A stretch of DNA of 64,000 nucleotides, from positions 15,034,618 through 15,098,617 of the forward strand of contig OX438759.1 of NCBI GenBank assembly GCA_949316235.1, written 5' to 3'. Made by a program: the position numbers and the translations under genes. Shown here one piece after another: positions 46,501-56,521 of the stretch (position 1 is the first letter of the stretch; the number at the start of each line of letters is the position of its first letter). The notes under the pieces are model-generated. The model ran no database searches and was not told the DNA's origin. It was given only the letters and a program-made list of their open reading frames with translations. Origin of the DNA: Oegoconia quadripuncta (lineage: Eukaryota > Arthropoda > Insecta > Lepidoptera > Autostichidae).

Positions 46501-47117
46501 ATGTATAACACTCACTAAATGTAACCGATGATTTTACACTTCACAAGTCTAATTACGGTAAAACTTATTGGGGTGTATGATCTTGTGCAATCCAGGAAAC
46601 TGGCCAACTACATGGATTTTGCAAAAGTACCAAAAGGTGGCAAAGCATCAAATCAGAGCCATTGGAAGTGAACTAAGGTATGTATGTGACATTCTAATAG
46701 CAGCTTTTCAGTGTAATCTATATGCAAACAGAGCCCATCTTACCATAGTAGGCGTGCATGCAGTGAACCTACAGAAAACTGACCTGTATAGTCTCAAGCT
46801 CATCTTGAAGCACAGATACGCGCCGTGTTAGCTGTTGGTTCCTGAAAGTAAGCGACTCTATTTCTAATTCTCCTTTCCTCAATGCTTTGTCTTTTTCTTT
46901 CAACACATCCCGCAGCTCGTTCGACTTTGCCTGCTCGTCTAACACGCCCTTCTTCAGTACTTTTACGTGTACTCTCAACTGTAACAACGAGTTTATTAAC
47001 AAATTGCCGACAGTGACTAAAGCAAAGATCACATTTAGGTGCGACGATTACCTTTGAATATTCAGCAGCTAACTTCTGATACTTCGCCTGGACATCACCT
47101 GAAGGTAGCCCTTCCAT
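40513..47117 (-). CDS. PPP1R21: PPP1R21-like coiled-coil protein (KLRAQ family), short form, eight exons
   Basis: In mammals PPP1R21 is a protein phosphatase 1 partner and a subunit of the FERRY Rab5 effector on early endosomes. Exons (minus strand order): 47052-47117, 46784-46978, 46048-46188, 45279-45533, 44622-44705, 42947-43273, 41900-41995, 40513-40659. All junctions are GT-AG and every exon length is a multiple of three, so every intron is phase 0; total 436 residues. The N-terminus KYQKLAAEYSK|LRVHVKVLKKGVLDEQAKS matches the KLRAQ region, and SLTFRNQQLTRRVSVLQDEL and LLQEELQKKIIEN follow. Exon 6 has GLLGSL...REDRMKEYFRNKISELKS, and exons 7-8 match the vertebrate C-terminus (HSTISRL, NYEEQMSVLTEHVAGLNEQL). 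The vertebrate protein is about 780 residues; its central non-coiled-coil region has no counterpart here. Start ATG at 47117 is the only one fitting the N-terminal match. Confidence 0.9.
40691..41299 (-). repeat. 42-bp direct repeat bracketing an RTE fragment in intron 7
   Basis: ttgataaaatattggtctgc and the 22 following bases (to caggcgt) occur at 40691-40732 and again at 41238-41279 without a visible mismatch. tccttaattagataa occurs at 40981-40995 and 41285-41299. The RTE fragment (40997-41237) lies between. This could be an unusually long target duplication or a local segmental copy with a deletion. Confidence 0.85.
40997..41237 (-). mobile_element. 5'-truncated RTE-type non-LTR element
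   Basis: The minus strand encodes WNWAGHVGRM, RRKRGRPQKRWRDELDSF, KKDWKQMKEVFAQQW and DTMGS followed by a stop. That is the C-terminal tail of RTE-type RT proteins (GHVxR...RGRPxxRWxDEL). The 3' end is an (ata)n tail at 40997-41010. It lies in the last intron of the PPP1R21 gene, sense orientation. Confidence 0.85.
41367..41725 (-). mobile_element. Degraded non-LTR 3' region
   Basis: On the minus strand, about 41700-41640 reads like KKGYYKISDYLNDK-AW, the same C-terminal end as the long RT protein (TKGYYKISDYLDDKQAW). It is followed toward 41367 by a 3' UTR with gaagaagcggcgcaagaaac-like sequence. A related but diverged family. Confidence 0.6.
41801..41850. repeat. 50-bp near-perfect palindrome
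   Basis: Two 24-nt arms (tttggcgtgtttttgcacag... and its inverse) flank a 2-nt centre, with a single mismatch. It lies 50 bp from exon 7 of the PPP1R21 gene, in the intron downstream of its donor (41899). It is long enough to extrude as a cruciform or to fold in the pre-mRNA. Confidence 0.9.
42174..42512 (+). mobile_element. tRNA-derived SINE (family B), full length
   Basis: The head is gaccgcctccgtggctcaat and the B box tcgcgggttcaatcccc. The body has agggcattttaaaaaatgtc, ctaccaccatctta, ccggttgtcagagataagat and agccagtcccccaaat, and the 3' end is cacaggtgtgattgaggtc-like followed by an A-run. It lies in intron 6 of the PPP1R21 gene, antisense to it. Confidence 0.85.
42600..42795 (+). mobile_element. 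5'-truncated relative of the intron 1 non-LTR element
   Basis: aaaggttattacaaattttttgaca, tagataataagcaagcatag, acatgaatcgatgatattca and gtaactcatatttaaaaaga match the end of the RT ORF and the start of the 3' UTR at 7050-7175 in order. Confidence 0.65.
43498..43680 (+). repeat. Dispersed repeat family C, copy 3
   Basis: It contains aaccaacccgtctctttgcg, gactgagggactttccatga, tgcacgttt and ggaatatctctgaccacctc. It is a diverged copy in intron 5 of the PPP1R21 gene. Confidence 0.6.
45683..45915 (+). mobile_element. tRNA-derived SINE (family A), old copy
   Basis: Diverged boxes (gattggtctaatggatga, aggtttgaatctctc) and the family-A end (tatccattatctagtatcaa, gagactagatatttggga) with an (att)n tail. 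It is the most diverged copy in the window, in intron 3 of the PPP1R21 gene. Confidence 0.75.
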
Positions 47118-47255
47118 GGCTATGTTTCAGGATATCATAACTGTTATAAATTACGGTTTATAAACTGTTTATTACTTTATTTTACAGTACATTGAACACC
47201 CACTTTTTGTACAGATGATATGTCAGAAATTTTGACACTTCCTTGACAGCAAAAA

Positions 47256-47540
47256 TGACATTTTTTTTTTTCGTTTCATTCTGTTCTCTAGGAGAAGGAA
47301 AAGGCATCTAAGTCCATAACAGCCATGTCTTATTTTTCTTATTTCTTCAGTTTGTAAGTCAATCTCAGTCAAAACAAGTAATTCGTCGTATACTTGGCGT
47401 ATACAGAGTCTAGTCACAGTCAAGTCATTCTTCAGCAAAGTGGCAGAATGCTTTACAAAAGATTTTGGCGGCTTCTTGTGGGAACCCGAAAGCTCCGTTA
47501 CGCACTTTAATTTACACTTCACTTGTACACCATCACTAAC
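47256..47540. repeat. Dispersed repeat D, copy 2
   Basis: It matches 23036-23285 block for block (T-run, ctctaggagaaggaaaagg, tatttcttcagtttg, caagtcattcttcagcaaa, ttttggcggcttcttgtggg, acgcactttaatttacac) with a short extra segment at about 47380-47402. It lies about 140 bp upstream of the PPP1R21 start codon. Confidence 0.75.
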
Positions 47541-47941
47541 GTTTGCTGCACAATACTGCTGCAAAAGTTAGAATGCACAAATTACAAGAATTATAAAGAA
47601 AAATGCAACTTCACTCGCCGAGACCCCGCCAAAAAGCCGCAAAAATGACATTTGAATTACGTTCGGATACGTCGTTTACCTCTGTTTTTTTTTTTCATAT
47701 TATTTAATCTATATCTAGGGAAAAATTCTATAGTTTCAAAATGTATGCTACACCTTCCGATCACGTCCGAAGTCGTAGGCGTTCTTTCCCCGCTTTCCGT
47801 ATTCCGACTACCAGATGCAAAACAGCAGAGACGCAATGCAGACATAATTATTTGTGTGTATGTACCTATATAATGTTTTTTTTAATGTCAGATAAAAATA
47901 CCATTAATTACTAATATCTAACACTTTACTCGTACACATAT

Positions 47942-47972
47942 GACTAACCCTGTATACTATACAGGGTTAGTC
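47942..47972. repeat. 31-bp perfect palindrome (15-bp arms, 1-nt centre)
   Basis: gactaaccctgtata, c, tatacagggttagtc. The arms look like a transposon terminus (acagggttagtcggaaag continues to the right), so this may be two element ends joined head to head. Confidence 0.85.
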
Positions 47973-48701
47973 GGAAAGGGGGTACTAAGCCGAAAGTTGG
48001 TTATAGTGTCATCGATAAGTGTTTTATTGCCAATTAGATAAATGGGGAAAACGCATATTTTTGTTTCCATACAAAGTTATTAAATTAGGTATTTAATTTA
48101 AGAAAACTTGTACAATGTACAACCCTATAATTCATGAATGAAAAGAGACAAAATAATCGACGCCCAAAATGACGCGGACCCCGCCCATTTTGCCCTGCGT
48201 GTGCGTCGGGTCCGTCAAAGTTCTCTTATCTTATATTTACATGACAATAGCGACGATTCGCGACAGATCGTATTCACTCAATTCACGTCCAATGAAATAA
48301 TGATGCAAGCATGCGAGGGCTTGCATGCGGAGCAGAAAGAAAAAAAACGAAAACACCTCGACGCTGTTTCCGACTCGTACGTCCGATCTGACTATCGGAC
48401 GTGTATTGGATCGGACGTGTATTGAGAGTTCAAACAAAACTACGGCTCCAACGCCTTCCGATATTCTGATCAAACTATCGGAAGGAAAAATCTGATGTGT
48501 AGTCGCAGCCTAAATCGCATAACAAAAAAATATTTTCTTTTTTCATTTATTTTTTGGCAACATTGTGTCTGTTGATGTGTCGTGATTGTCCAACAAAAAA
48601 TTCTCAATATTTTGGATTTTATGAAAGAAAAACAGTAATTACTAAGTTATTTTTGTTATTTATATACTACTAAATATATTTCACCTTTCAATGATACAAT
48701 T

Positions 48702-50616
48702 ATGGAAGACAGGTAAGTTGTTTATCGGGGATACGATTCCTTGTATCGCAACAGGTAAATTAACTTAACTGAATTCTATAAAAACTCCGGTTATACTCCA
48801 CAGAATCATGGAATCGAGCAGTTCTGCATTTAACGATAACGACAGCGACCACACCAAGACCATTATACACATCGACGTAGATTGCTTTTACGCTCAAGTG
48901 GAAATGGTGCGAAAGCCCGAGCTCCACTCTGTGCCACTCGGCATTCAACAGAAGAATATCGTTGTCACCAGTAATTACGAAGCCAGGACTTACGGCGTAC
49001 AAAAGTGCATGCTCGTTACGGAAGCGTTAAAAGTTTGTCCCAACTTGAAACTAGTGAATGGTGAGGATTTGCACAACTACAGGGCAGCTTCGAACAAGAT
49101 ATTTGCAGTTTTGCAGAATTGGAAATGTCCCGTGGAAAAATTGGGTATGGATGAGAACTTTATTGATGTCACAAAAGTAGTGCAGGAGAAGTTAAAAAAC
49201 GAGAGTGTTGGTAAAGTGATGGTTAGTGGACATATATATAAGGAGGAGACTACGGAGTGCCCATGTGAGTGTCACACGAGACTGAAAATAGCATCACAAA
49301 TAGCTAGCGAGGTGAGAAAGAAAATATTTGACGAATTAGGTTTCACAACCTGCGCTGGCATTGCACATAACAAACTGTTAGCAAAATTGGTTTGCCCGCT
49401 ACACAAACCTAATAACCAGACAACCATATTCCCAGAGCATGCAGTCAGTTTCATGGATGCTCTCCCAAGTGTTCGCTCCATTCCTAGCATTGGATCTAAA
49501 ACTACAGAGGCACTAATTTCTCACAATATTATTACTGTCAGTGATCTGCAACAAGTATCTGTGGATGTGTTGAAGAAACATTTCAGTAGTGACATGGCCG
49601 TTAGATTGAAAAGTTTAAGTATAGGTGAAGATAATACTCCAGTGAAACAGTCTGGGAAACCTCAGAGCATCGGTCTAGAGGACAGCTTCAGAACTGTCAG
49701 TGTGAAGAGTGAAGTGGAGGAGAAATTTGGAGCCTTACTGCAGCGATTGCTGATCCTAGTGAGAGAAGATGGACGCATTCCTGTGTCCCTTCGAGTAACA
49801 TTAAGAAAGAAGGATTCCAAGAGGCTAAGCAGCCACAGAGAGTCAAGACAATGTCAAATTTCGTCCTCCATCTTCACAATAACAAGTGGCACATTGACAG
49901 TAACTGATGCTGGACAACAGAAACTGATGACCATAATCATGAGGTTATTCAATAAGCTCATTGATTTGACAAAACCATTCCATTTAACCCTTGTTGGACT
50001 GGCATTTACAAAATTCCAGGAGCGAATGACTGGCAGGGGTTCCATAGTGAACTACCTGATGAATGACATATCTGTCCAGTCAGTACTCAATTTGCAGAAT
50101 GATTGTGATACATCAGCTTCCTCAATGGATTACTCAGCTGCTTCACCCAGTAGTAGCACCACAACTGATCTCTCAGATGCTGAAGTGGAGCCATCACCGA
50201 AAAAGCCTAAAAAAGTGAACTGGATTGCTAAAAGGAGATGTTTATCGAAGGAAGAGGTTGCATCTCCAAGTAAATTGAAAGTGGGTGAGCTCAGACTAAA
50301 TTCTAGAGAGTTGGAAAAAGTTTCAGAGCTTAGACTTAACTCTAGAGACCGATCTTTAACACCACGAGCCAGTCCTGCTAAGGAATGTTTGTCTGATACA
50401 TCAGATACAATGAAAGATGTTGCAGAAGGTGGGAACTGTGATGATTGCCCCAGCTATGTTGACAAGGAAGTGTTCAGTGCCCTACCTGATGAAATGCAGC
50501 AAGAACTGAAGGCTATGTGGAAGAACCCCTCCAATTCGGAGGTGCCACGGAGTAGCCCCAGAACGAACAAATCTAAACCGAACACAATCTTGAAATATTT
50601 TGTTCCACACAAATAG
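48702..50616 (+). CDS. POLI: DNA polymerase iota (Y-family translesion polymerase), two coding exons
   Basis: It inserts nucleotides opposite damaged bases in the nucleus. Exon 1 (48702-48712) reads ATG GAA GAC AG, donor gtaagt; after a 91-bp intron, exon 2 (48804-50616) continues A ATC ATG, giving MEDRIMESSSS in frame, 607 residues in all. If the short exon is not used, translation starts at 48808 (602 residues, the numbering used here). Catalytic HIDVDCFYAQVE (Asp23) and GMDENFIDV (Asp115/Glu116) are intact, then CAGIAHNKLLAKLV, a helix-hairpin-helix (IPSIGSKT) and the little finger (SFRTVSVKSEVEEKFG, RRESRQC-like SHRESRQCQ). GRGSIVNYLM near 409-418 resembles the internal PIP box of human iota. 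A UBM-like motif, VFSALPDEMQQELKAMW, lies near 554-570, and the tail TILKYFVPHK looks like a second PIP-type motif. ELRLNSR occurs twice in the linker. The iota-type fold and motif order argue against eta or kappa. Confidence 0.93.
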
Positions 50617-50691
50617 TATAAGTAAGATTTTATCTTGTTAATTAATTTAAGTAATAAGTGAATGGTTTCTATTTTTTCAAATCATACAATT

Positions 50692-50697
50692 TTTATT
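50692..50697 (-). terminator. Polyadenylation signal AATAAA for COG2 (minus strand)
   Basis: The plus strand reads tttatt, 121 bp past the COG2 stop and only 76 bp past the DNA polymerase iota stop on the other strand. The two 3' UTRs therefore probably overlap. Confidence 0.5.
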
Positions 50698-50817
50698 CAG
50701 CTGATCAAATACATGTTTACGTTAAAAATCTTAGTTTGCTTTTATAATTCTGTTCAGCTAATTACGTAATTTCCACTTTCCACATACAAAAAAACAAAAC
50801 AGTTTACAATAGGCATA

Positions 50818-53708
50818 TCATTTAATATCTATATTTTTTACAGCATCTGTAACCATAGAGTGTAGATTTATAAACTTGTGCACACTATGTAAATTGACTC
50901 TTAGTGATTCCACCAGCTTGCCATATGAGACCACATCTACATTTAGTTGTAGTCTAATTTTATCCCCGTCTGTGGTACCTACACTGTCATTATGTTGCTG
51001 CGATGTCCTCTCACGTATTTGTTTCAGTCTTCTTAGAGACTCCTCAGTTTTTTGCACTGAAGTTAGTACATCTTCAACATATTTGTAATATCTGCAAAAA
51101 AGTGTATTATTATTGTTCAACAAGGAATAATTGCCATAATTTGTTAGATAAGGTCAATCTTGAGCCTACCTTCCTAATATGACAACTTGTTTTTACAAAT
51201 TGTAACCATTAAAAATATGTATTGAGGACTAGCATGCAACTGATTAACATATCAAGTTTGAAGTAGTAAATTATAATATGCCTCACAGATCAACCATAAA
51301 ATATGTAGAAAGCAGATAGATAACTTACGAAACAGTCATAACATTAAATAACTCCTCCAAAAGTTCAACCATAAATGCATTGTCGAGTCTATGTGATGCA
51401 TCTTCATTAAATTCTTGTAATGCCTTCGTTATAACTTCAATGTATGTGCAAGGTTTAGTTGGAATGCTGCGGTTGGTCTTCCTATAGAGCCTTGGTATGT
51501 CACTTACTTGTTTCAACTGAACATTGAAGTAATCATATAACTCATTTACCAAACATTCCCTTATCTTATCCTTCGTACCAATTAGCAGAGTTTCTGATGG
51601 CTTCAGGCTGTAGCTAAGAAGGTTTTTGTTTTCAATTGGTACCTTACTTTCAACAAGTTGCAGGAATTGTGGTAAGCATTGCAACAGTGTCTGTATGTCT
51701 ATGTAAATGTTAATACTGCTGTTGATTAGACTTTTATTTACATTGGTCAATTCAATTTTCGGTGAGTTTCTCTGAAACACAAGTGAAAAGTTAATGAAGA
51801 TTTGTCTAAGAAAAAACTTAACTGAACTGACCAACTAATCCTTTGATGACTAGGAGTCATAGGTCATTAGTCACTAGAACAAAATATGAGTAAGCAGTAA
51901 GAGTACTACATGCACATTGTTTTACACAAAAACACCCCGTAGGTCATTTATGCTAAGATTTTGTGTTTAATTTTTGGCTACTACACATCCTGGAGTAATT
52001 GTGGTCAAGCAAATCTCCAATGAAGCATGAAAAACTCATAAATGCATGGTCCAACTAATTGTCAATTACCATGAAATTACTGATTACAAATATTAAATTA
52101 ACAAACCTGTGCACAAAATGTGCTGGCCCAAGAGGCATATCTTGATATTATTTGCAAGGATAATTTCCAAAACTTGTGTGCTAAAGCTTCTATGTACATG
52201 CCATCTGACCAGCACTCCTGAAGAGCCTTCCAACACCTGTGGGTTTCTTTTAATATAAATCTATCATTGACCTCTATTGTCGGATGGTTTTGTAATGATG
52301 CTTCGTAACTGCCTGCAATACAGAAAGTTTTGAAACGTATTAGTAAAGAAAGATATTCTTAAAGTTTGTTGTTTTTAGTGTTAATTATTACCTGCAATTT
52401 CTTGAAATCTGATTTGGAAATAGACAGGCAAATTCCACCTTCTCTGAAAGCTCTTATATTCAGCTGTTTCATGTAATAATTTCACTGTCTCCTTTGCAGA
52501 GCAGTACTCTTCTAACCTCCTTATGAACTGCACACTTTCACTGTATCTTCTGTAAAATATTTGAGGGTTTCCTGGTGCAAATATTGATGCTAGGTTTACT
52601 TCAAGGCGGCTCTCCACTTCACACCAGAAACAGTTCACTATAAACCTATATTTTTTAACAAGAAATGTCAACTTGGAATGTTGAGTGACTGACAAAAGTA
52701 GATTCAGCTTTGTGTCAAGTAGTGACAAGATTCGGTCATAAATCCCTTGCAGGCCATCTCTGCTTCTCTGTAGGGATGGTTCATTAATTATATCTTGTAA
52801 TAATGGAGCAACTGCTTGTTTTCTTATAAGCATTTCTGTTTCATTCACACGATCCAATGATGTGAGTGTTAATAGTGTTTTAAGAAGGTTTTCTTCATCG
52901 CTGTCATTCCAGAATTTGAATAATAAATCATTAAGAATTTGGATTAGCTTCCCACCTACATCGTTGTATTGCATTTTTTGTTCAGCCTTTATTATAACAT
53001 CACATTTGGACATGGAAAACTTTAGTTGGTTATATTGCATTGCAGCTCTATCAGCCAACGCAATTTGCTCTTGTTTCTTCTTGTCGGAGATATTCCTCAA
53101 TATATTTTCTAGAGTGTTTAAACAGTTTATTGTCTGACTGTAGTATTTTAAAAGTTGTTTCTTTTTCTGTAAAGCATGTCGCTGATTCAGCCACAATGAC
53201 AACTCTTTCATTGCATCCTCCAAGCATTGTTTTACGCTCTGGAAATATATATAGATTGTCATATTAGATTATAGCACACATTTACCGACTTATTTTACTT
53301 CAATGTAACTTACCAATACTTCATCATTGAGTTGACCCAATGGCACTTGAATTTTCACTATAGCCTTGTCAAAGCCGATAAGCGTGGCGCATAAATTGAC
53401 GAAATTAGCATAGTCCTTGTTAATTAGCTCTATCATAGCTCCCCGGAGTACCTTTAGATAAACACCCAGGTCGTCACGCATAGTCTCCAAAGAGGCAACA
53501 TTTTGATGCTCCACCAGGAAGTTATCGACGGAGAAATTTCTCTGAAATAATTTGACATGAATTAGACTTACGAGACGTATTTAAATGATTTGTTTCGTCG
53601 AGAAATGTTGAGGAAAACGGGGAGGTGTACCTTGACGAAATCATTTCGGTCAAAACACAGCCCGCGGGGGGCCGGTGGCAACGTGAACTCAATGGAATCT
53701 TTCTCCAT
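50818..53708 (-). CDS. COG2: Conserved oligomeric Golgi complex subunit 2 (COG2), six exons
   Basis: COG2 belongs to lobe A of the COG complex, which tethers retrograde vesicles within the Golgi and so keeps glycosylation enzymes in place. Exons (minus strand order): 53631-53708, 53314-53541, 52392-53238, 52107-52312, 51329-51771, 50818-51091. All junctions are GT-AG and keep phase; 691 residues against about 738 in human. The N-terminus PPAPRGLCFDRNDFVK is followed by LRGAMIELINKDYANFVNL and VPLGQLNDEVL, the COG2 N-terminal domain. Exon 3 has ASIFAPGNPQIFYRRYSES and KRRWNLPVYFQIRFQEIAG-like RRWNLPVYFQIRFQEIAG. Exon 4 has WKALQECWSDGMYIEAL, exon 5 DIPRLYRKTNRSIPTKP, and exon 6 YYKYVEDVLTSVQKTEESLR with DKIRLQLNVDV. 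The start is the ATG at 53708; the open frame extending upstream of it has no ATG that fits the family. Confidence 0.96.
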
Positions 53709-54061
53709 GTTAGTAGAATATAAAAAATGGATTATAAAGGCACCATCGTTGAGGGGAATTGTTAAAAAACTGCTAAAATCTGTAAAGATCGCTTTCCCTT
53801 GCAATCATTTTTGACACTTCATCTGACTGACAACTGACATAAGCTTGACACATCACACGTCAGTAATTTAATAGAGTTCGGATACACATCCTTACAATTT
53901 ATAATGCGTTGCTTCGTGTTCGAATTTACTGTGGTGCAACCGCCCGCGCCGAGAAAAAATGTACTAATGACATCGACTCAGAATACTTTCGGAGTCGATT
54001 AGGTCTTTACATAGACTGTATATACTAAGTCTATGGGTCTTTAGAGGCAGGGCGCTCTTCA

Positions 54062-54182
54062 ATTTTTTTATGCACAGCAGGTTGGTACTAGACCTCAATC
54101 ACACCTGATGTTAAGTGAAGATGAGGTAGAAGGTGAAAGCGTACTGACCCGGAAACCCCAACACATTTGGAGGACTGGTATT
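54062..54182 (-). mobile_element. SINE family B fragment, minus strand
   Basis: ctcaatcacacctgatgtta, gaagatgaggtagaagg, gacccggaaaccccaacac and ggaggactgg in the family-B order; the head is missing. Confidence 0.7.
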
Positions 54183-55556
54183 TATAAATAATTCGAAGCA
54201 TTTAACGGATGTCAGTGTTGTATGATAATAAGAAAATTATATTTTTCTATAATCTGAGGTTATTATACAATAATTTGTTTTCTCTGGGGTTTTCTATTTG
54301 CAATTTGTAGTTATAAACTCTCTCTTACATACCTACTCATTCCTCATCTTATTCATCCTCGTCACTCCACTCATCCATATTTACGAGTACAATCTCATCT
54401 CCGCTGCATGCAATTTTCTTTCATCCGTCTTCTTCATGGCCCAACACTCCGATCTATAACCGTTTTGCGCCCGATTGTATTATGTAAGTGTAATAAATAT
54501 ATCAGCTATGAGATTGTTGGTTGTTTGAATACAACTCGGGATTATTAATCTAATTACGTTAATACGCCCAATTTGAAAAGCAACTGCCGTTTCTTTATTA
54601 TAGGGACATGATAGTAAACAAATTATCATTATATTGCTTTCGATACCTACTGATATACAGCCTGTTTTTAACCACCGAAGAAAAACGATGGGTGTTATGT
54701 GTGTGTGTGTGTCTTTGTCCGGATGTATCTGAGTAATGCGTGGTGGTTAAAGGCTGCAGGGGCTTGGAAAACTAGTCTATGTCAACGTGATATGGGGAAG
54801 TAGATATTCTTATACTTAGGTCGGTAGCATACTGCCTTCAAGCTATACTGTAATTCTCAGACGATTATTAGAAAAATACGCATGGTGTACATACCATACC
54901 GGGAAATTCTTTCGCACTAGCGTTCGTCGAAGAGTTCTTTCTATGTATAGTTTCTTGCACAAGCAATGTATCGACCAACAGAGTATCGGAACTACGATCT
55001 TTCGAACCACGGTACTTCGCACGTTTGTATTTCGATATCATTTACTCGACTTTTTATTTTTCCGTTTAAATTTTTGTTTCTTTTTTTTGTGCACCTAACC
55101 TATACCGACTGATATACTATATTGTAAGAATGCGGGAAGTTACTGACTCCTGAAATACTGGTTGCCCTAGTTTAGGAGTCGGGGCTGCTACTAATCCGTT
55201 ACATGCCTTCTTTTTCAATTTAAGAGCTATGCTCTTGTCGGTGGAGTAATGCCCACGTCTCTCTACTTTACTCATCTATCTTCGAAACGGCTGAACCGAT
55301 TTCTATCACACTTGTCTAGTCTACGATTCATATCGCAAACTATAGCTTTTGAAAATTAAAATCCTTTTTCAAATCTACTTATCCGTTTTGGCGTTACAAT
55401 GCCGCAAATAGCCACACAGACAGCCATCAGCTTCAAACTTATATTTATTGCGTCGAAGTTTAACAATAGTCCTGTATACAAACAAAATAAAACTCATACT
55501 CCTTTTTCTTGGAGACTCAGTGAGGACCGAGTGTAGGTATTTTATCCTAATCCCAA

Positions 55557-55775
55557 TCCCAATTAATACGAATATTATAAATGCGAAAGTTTATGTGTAC
55601 ATATGTATGTTTGTTACCTCTTCACGCCTAAACGGCTTGACAGATTTGGTTGAAATTTGGTTGGTAGACAGATTAGGACTTGAATTATGTAGGCTACTTG
55701 CTTTTGAGTCATAGTGTGACGCATTGGGTATTAGAACGAATTCCAGGAGGACGAAGTCGCGTGTAACAACTAGTT
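55557..55775 (+). mobile_element. Non-autonomous Helitron-like element
   Basis: Starts cccaattaatacgaatatta, aatgcgaaagtt, with ctaaacggcttgacagattt in the middle, and ends ggacgaagtcgcgtgtaaca, actagt. The ctag-type 3' end and lack of target duplication fit Helitrons. Related to 22417. Confidence 0.6.
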
Positions 55776-56521
55776 AATTAATAAAACAGTGGCAACCAAC
55801 CCTGTATTCATCGCAAAATTACCACCATTATTTAACAACCGACAACACAAATTGCGCACTATATTTCCTTCGTCTATTCAAAATTGCCCTAATCATCTCT
55901 AAACGACTATGAATTGGACATAAAACAGAGGAAAGCACTCCCAATAGAGACCTATTACTCGTACCAAACAGGCGCATTAACACTTCACATTTAAAAATAA
56001 TGTCTAAGCAAAACTCCGTAGATCTATATTTAAATAGAGCAAAATTCGTAATGAGTTTCCTAGGGGTGTGGTTACCGCCTGAAAATGAGTCATTATTTCG
56101 CAAAACCTACAGATTATTCATGATGTCTTTGCAGTATTTATTCCTACTTTTCCAAACGATCTATATAATACAAGTGTGGGGTGATTTGGAGGCTGTGTCA
56201 CAGGCTTCTTACTTGTTGTTCACTCAAGCTTGCCTGTGTTTTAAAATCACAGTGTTTCAGATGAACACCAACATGCTCAGGGACTTGCTGGAAAGGATGA
56301 ATGGTGTTATTTTCAAACCACAGTCCGAAAACCACGAAAAGTATTTTTCATTATTTTATTGTACCACGTTCTCAATTAAAACGTCTTACTCTATTTAAAC
56401 TATCAGCTAAGGATAAAATCCAGATCTGTTTTAAAATTCTCAAATAAATAATTTACGGTGTTCATGTGTAAATTCCTCACAATCAAATTCTTACCCTTTT
56501 CCTTGAGAACGACTAATTTTA

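Larger units (their letters stand above)
47118..48701. promoter_or_regulatory. Divergent intergenic region between PPP1R21 and DNA polymerase iota
   Basis: The 1.6-kb spacer must hold the promoters of both genes. It contains dispersed repeat D copy 2 (47256-47540), a 31-bp palindrome (47942-47972), a palindromic ccttccgata...tatcggaagg hairpin (48453-48484) and repeated atcggacgtgtattg (about 48394 and 48410). No core promoter motif is convincing. Confidence 0.5.
53710..55995. other. Spacer between COG2 and the odorant receptor, repeats only
   Basis: It contains a SINE B piece (54062-54182), a non-LTR-like fragment with cgcccaacactccgatctat (about 54350-54480), a microsatellite-bearing block (54666-54760), a copy of the 56522 fold-back arm (54900-55035), an inverted copy of the 26810 MITE core (about 55215-55270) and a Helitron-like element (55557-55775). 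No gene is evident; the short interval just above 53708 must hold the COG2 promoter. Confidence 0.55.

Noticed and set aside
47223..47564. 113-codon minus-strand frame upstream of PPP1R21
   Set aside because: It lies on dispersed repeat D, whose other copy (23036) does not keep the frame open.
53709..53804. N-terminal extension of COG2 (MQGKAIFTDF...)
   Set aside because: The frame starts at a TTG; the first ATG fitting the family is at 53708.
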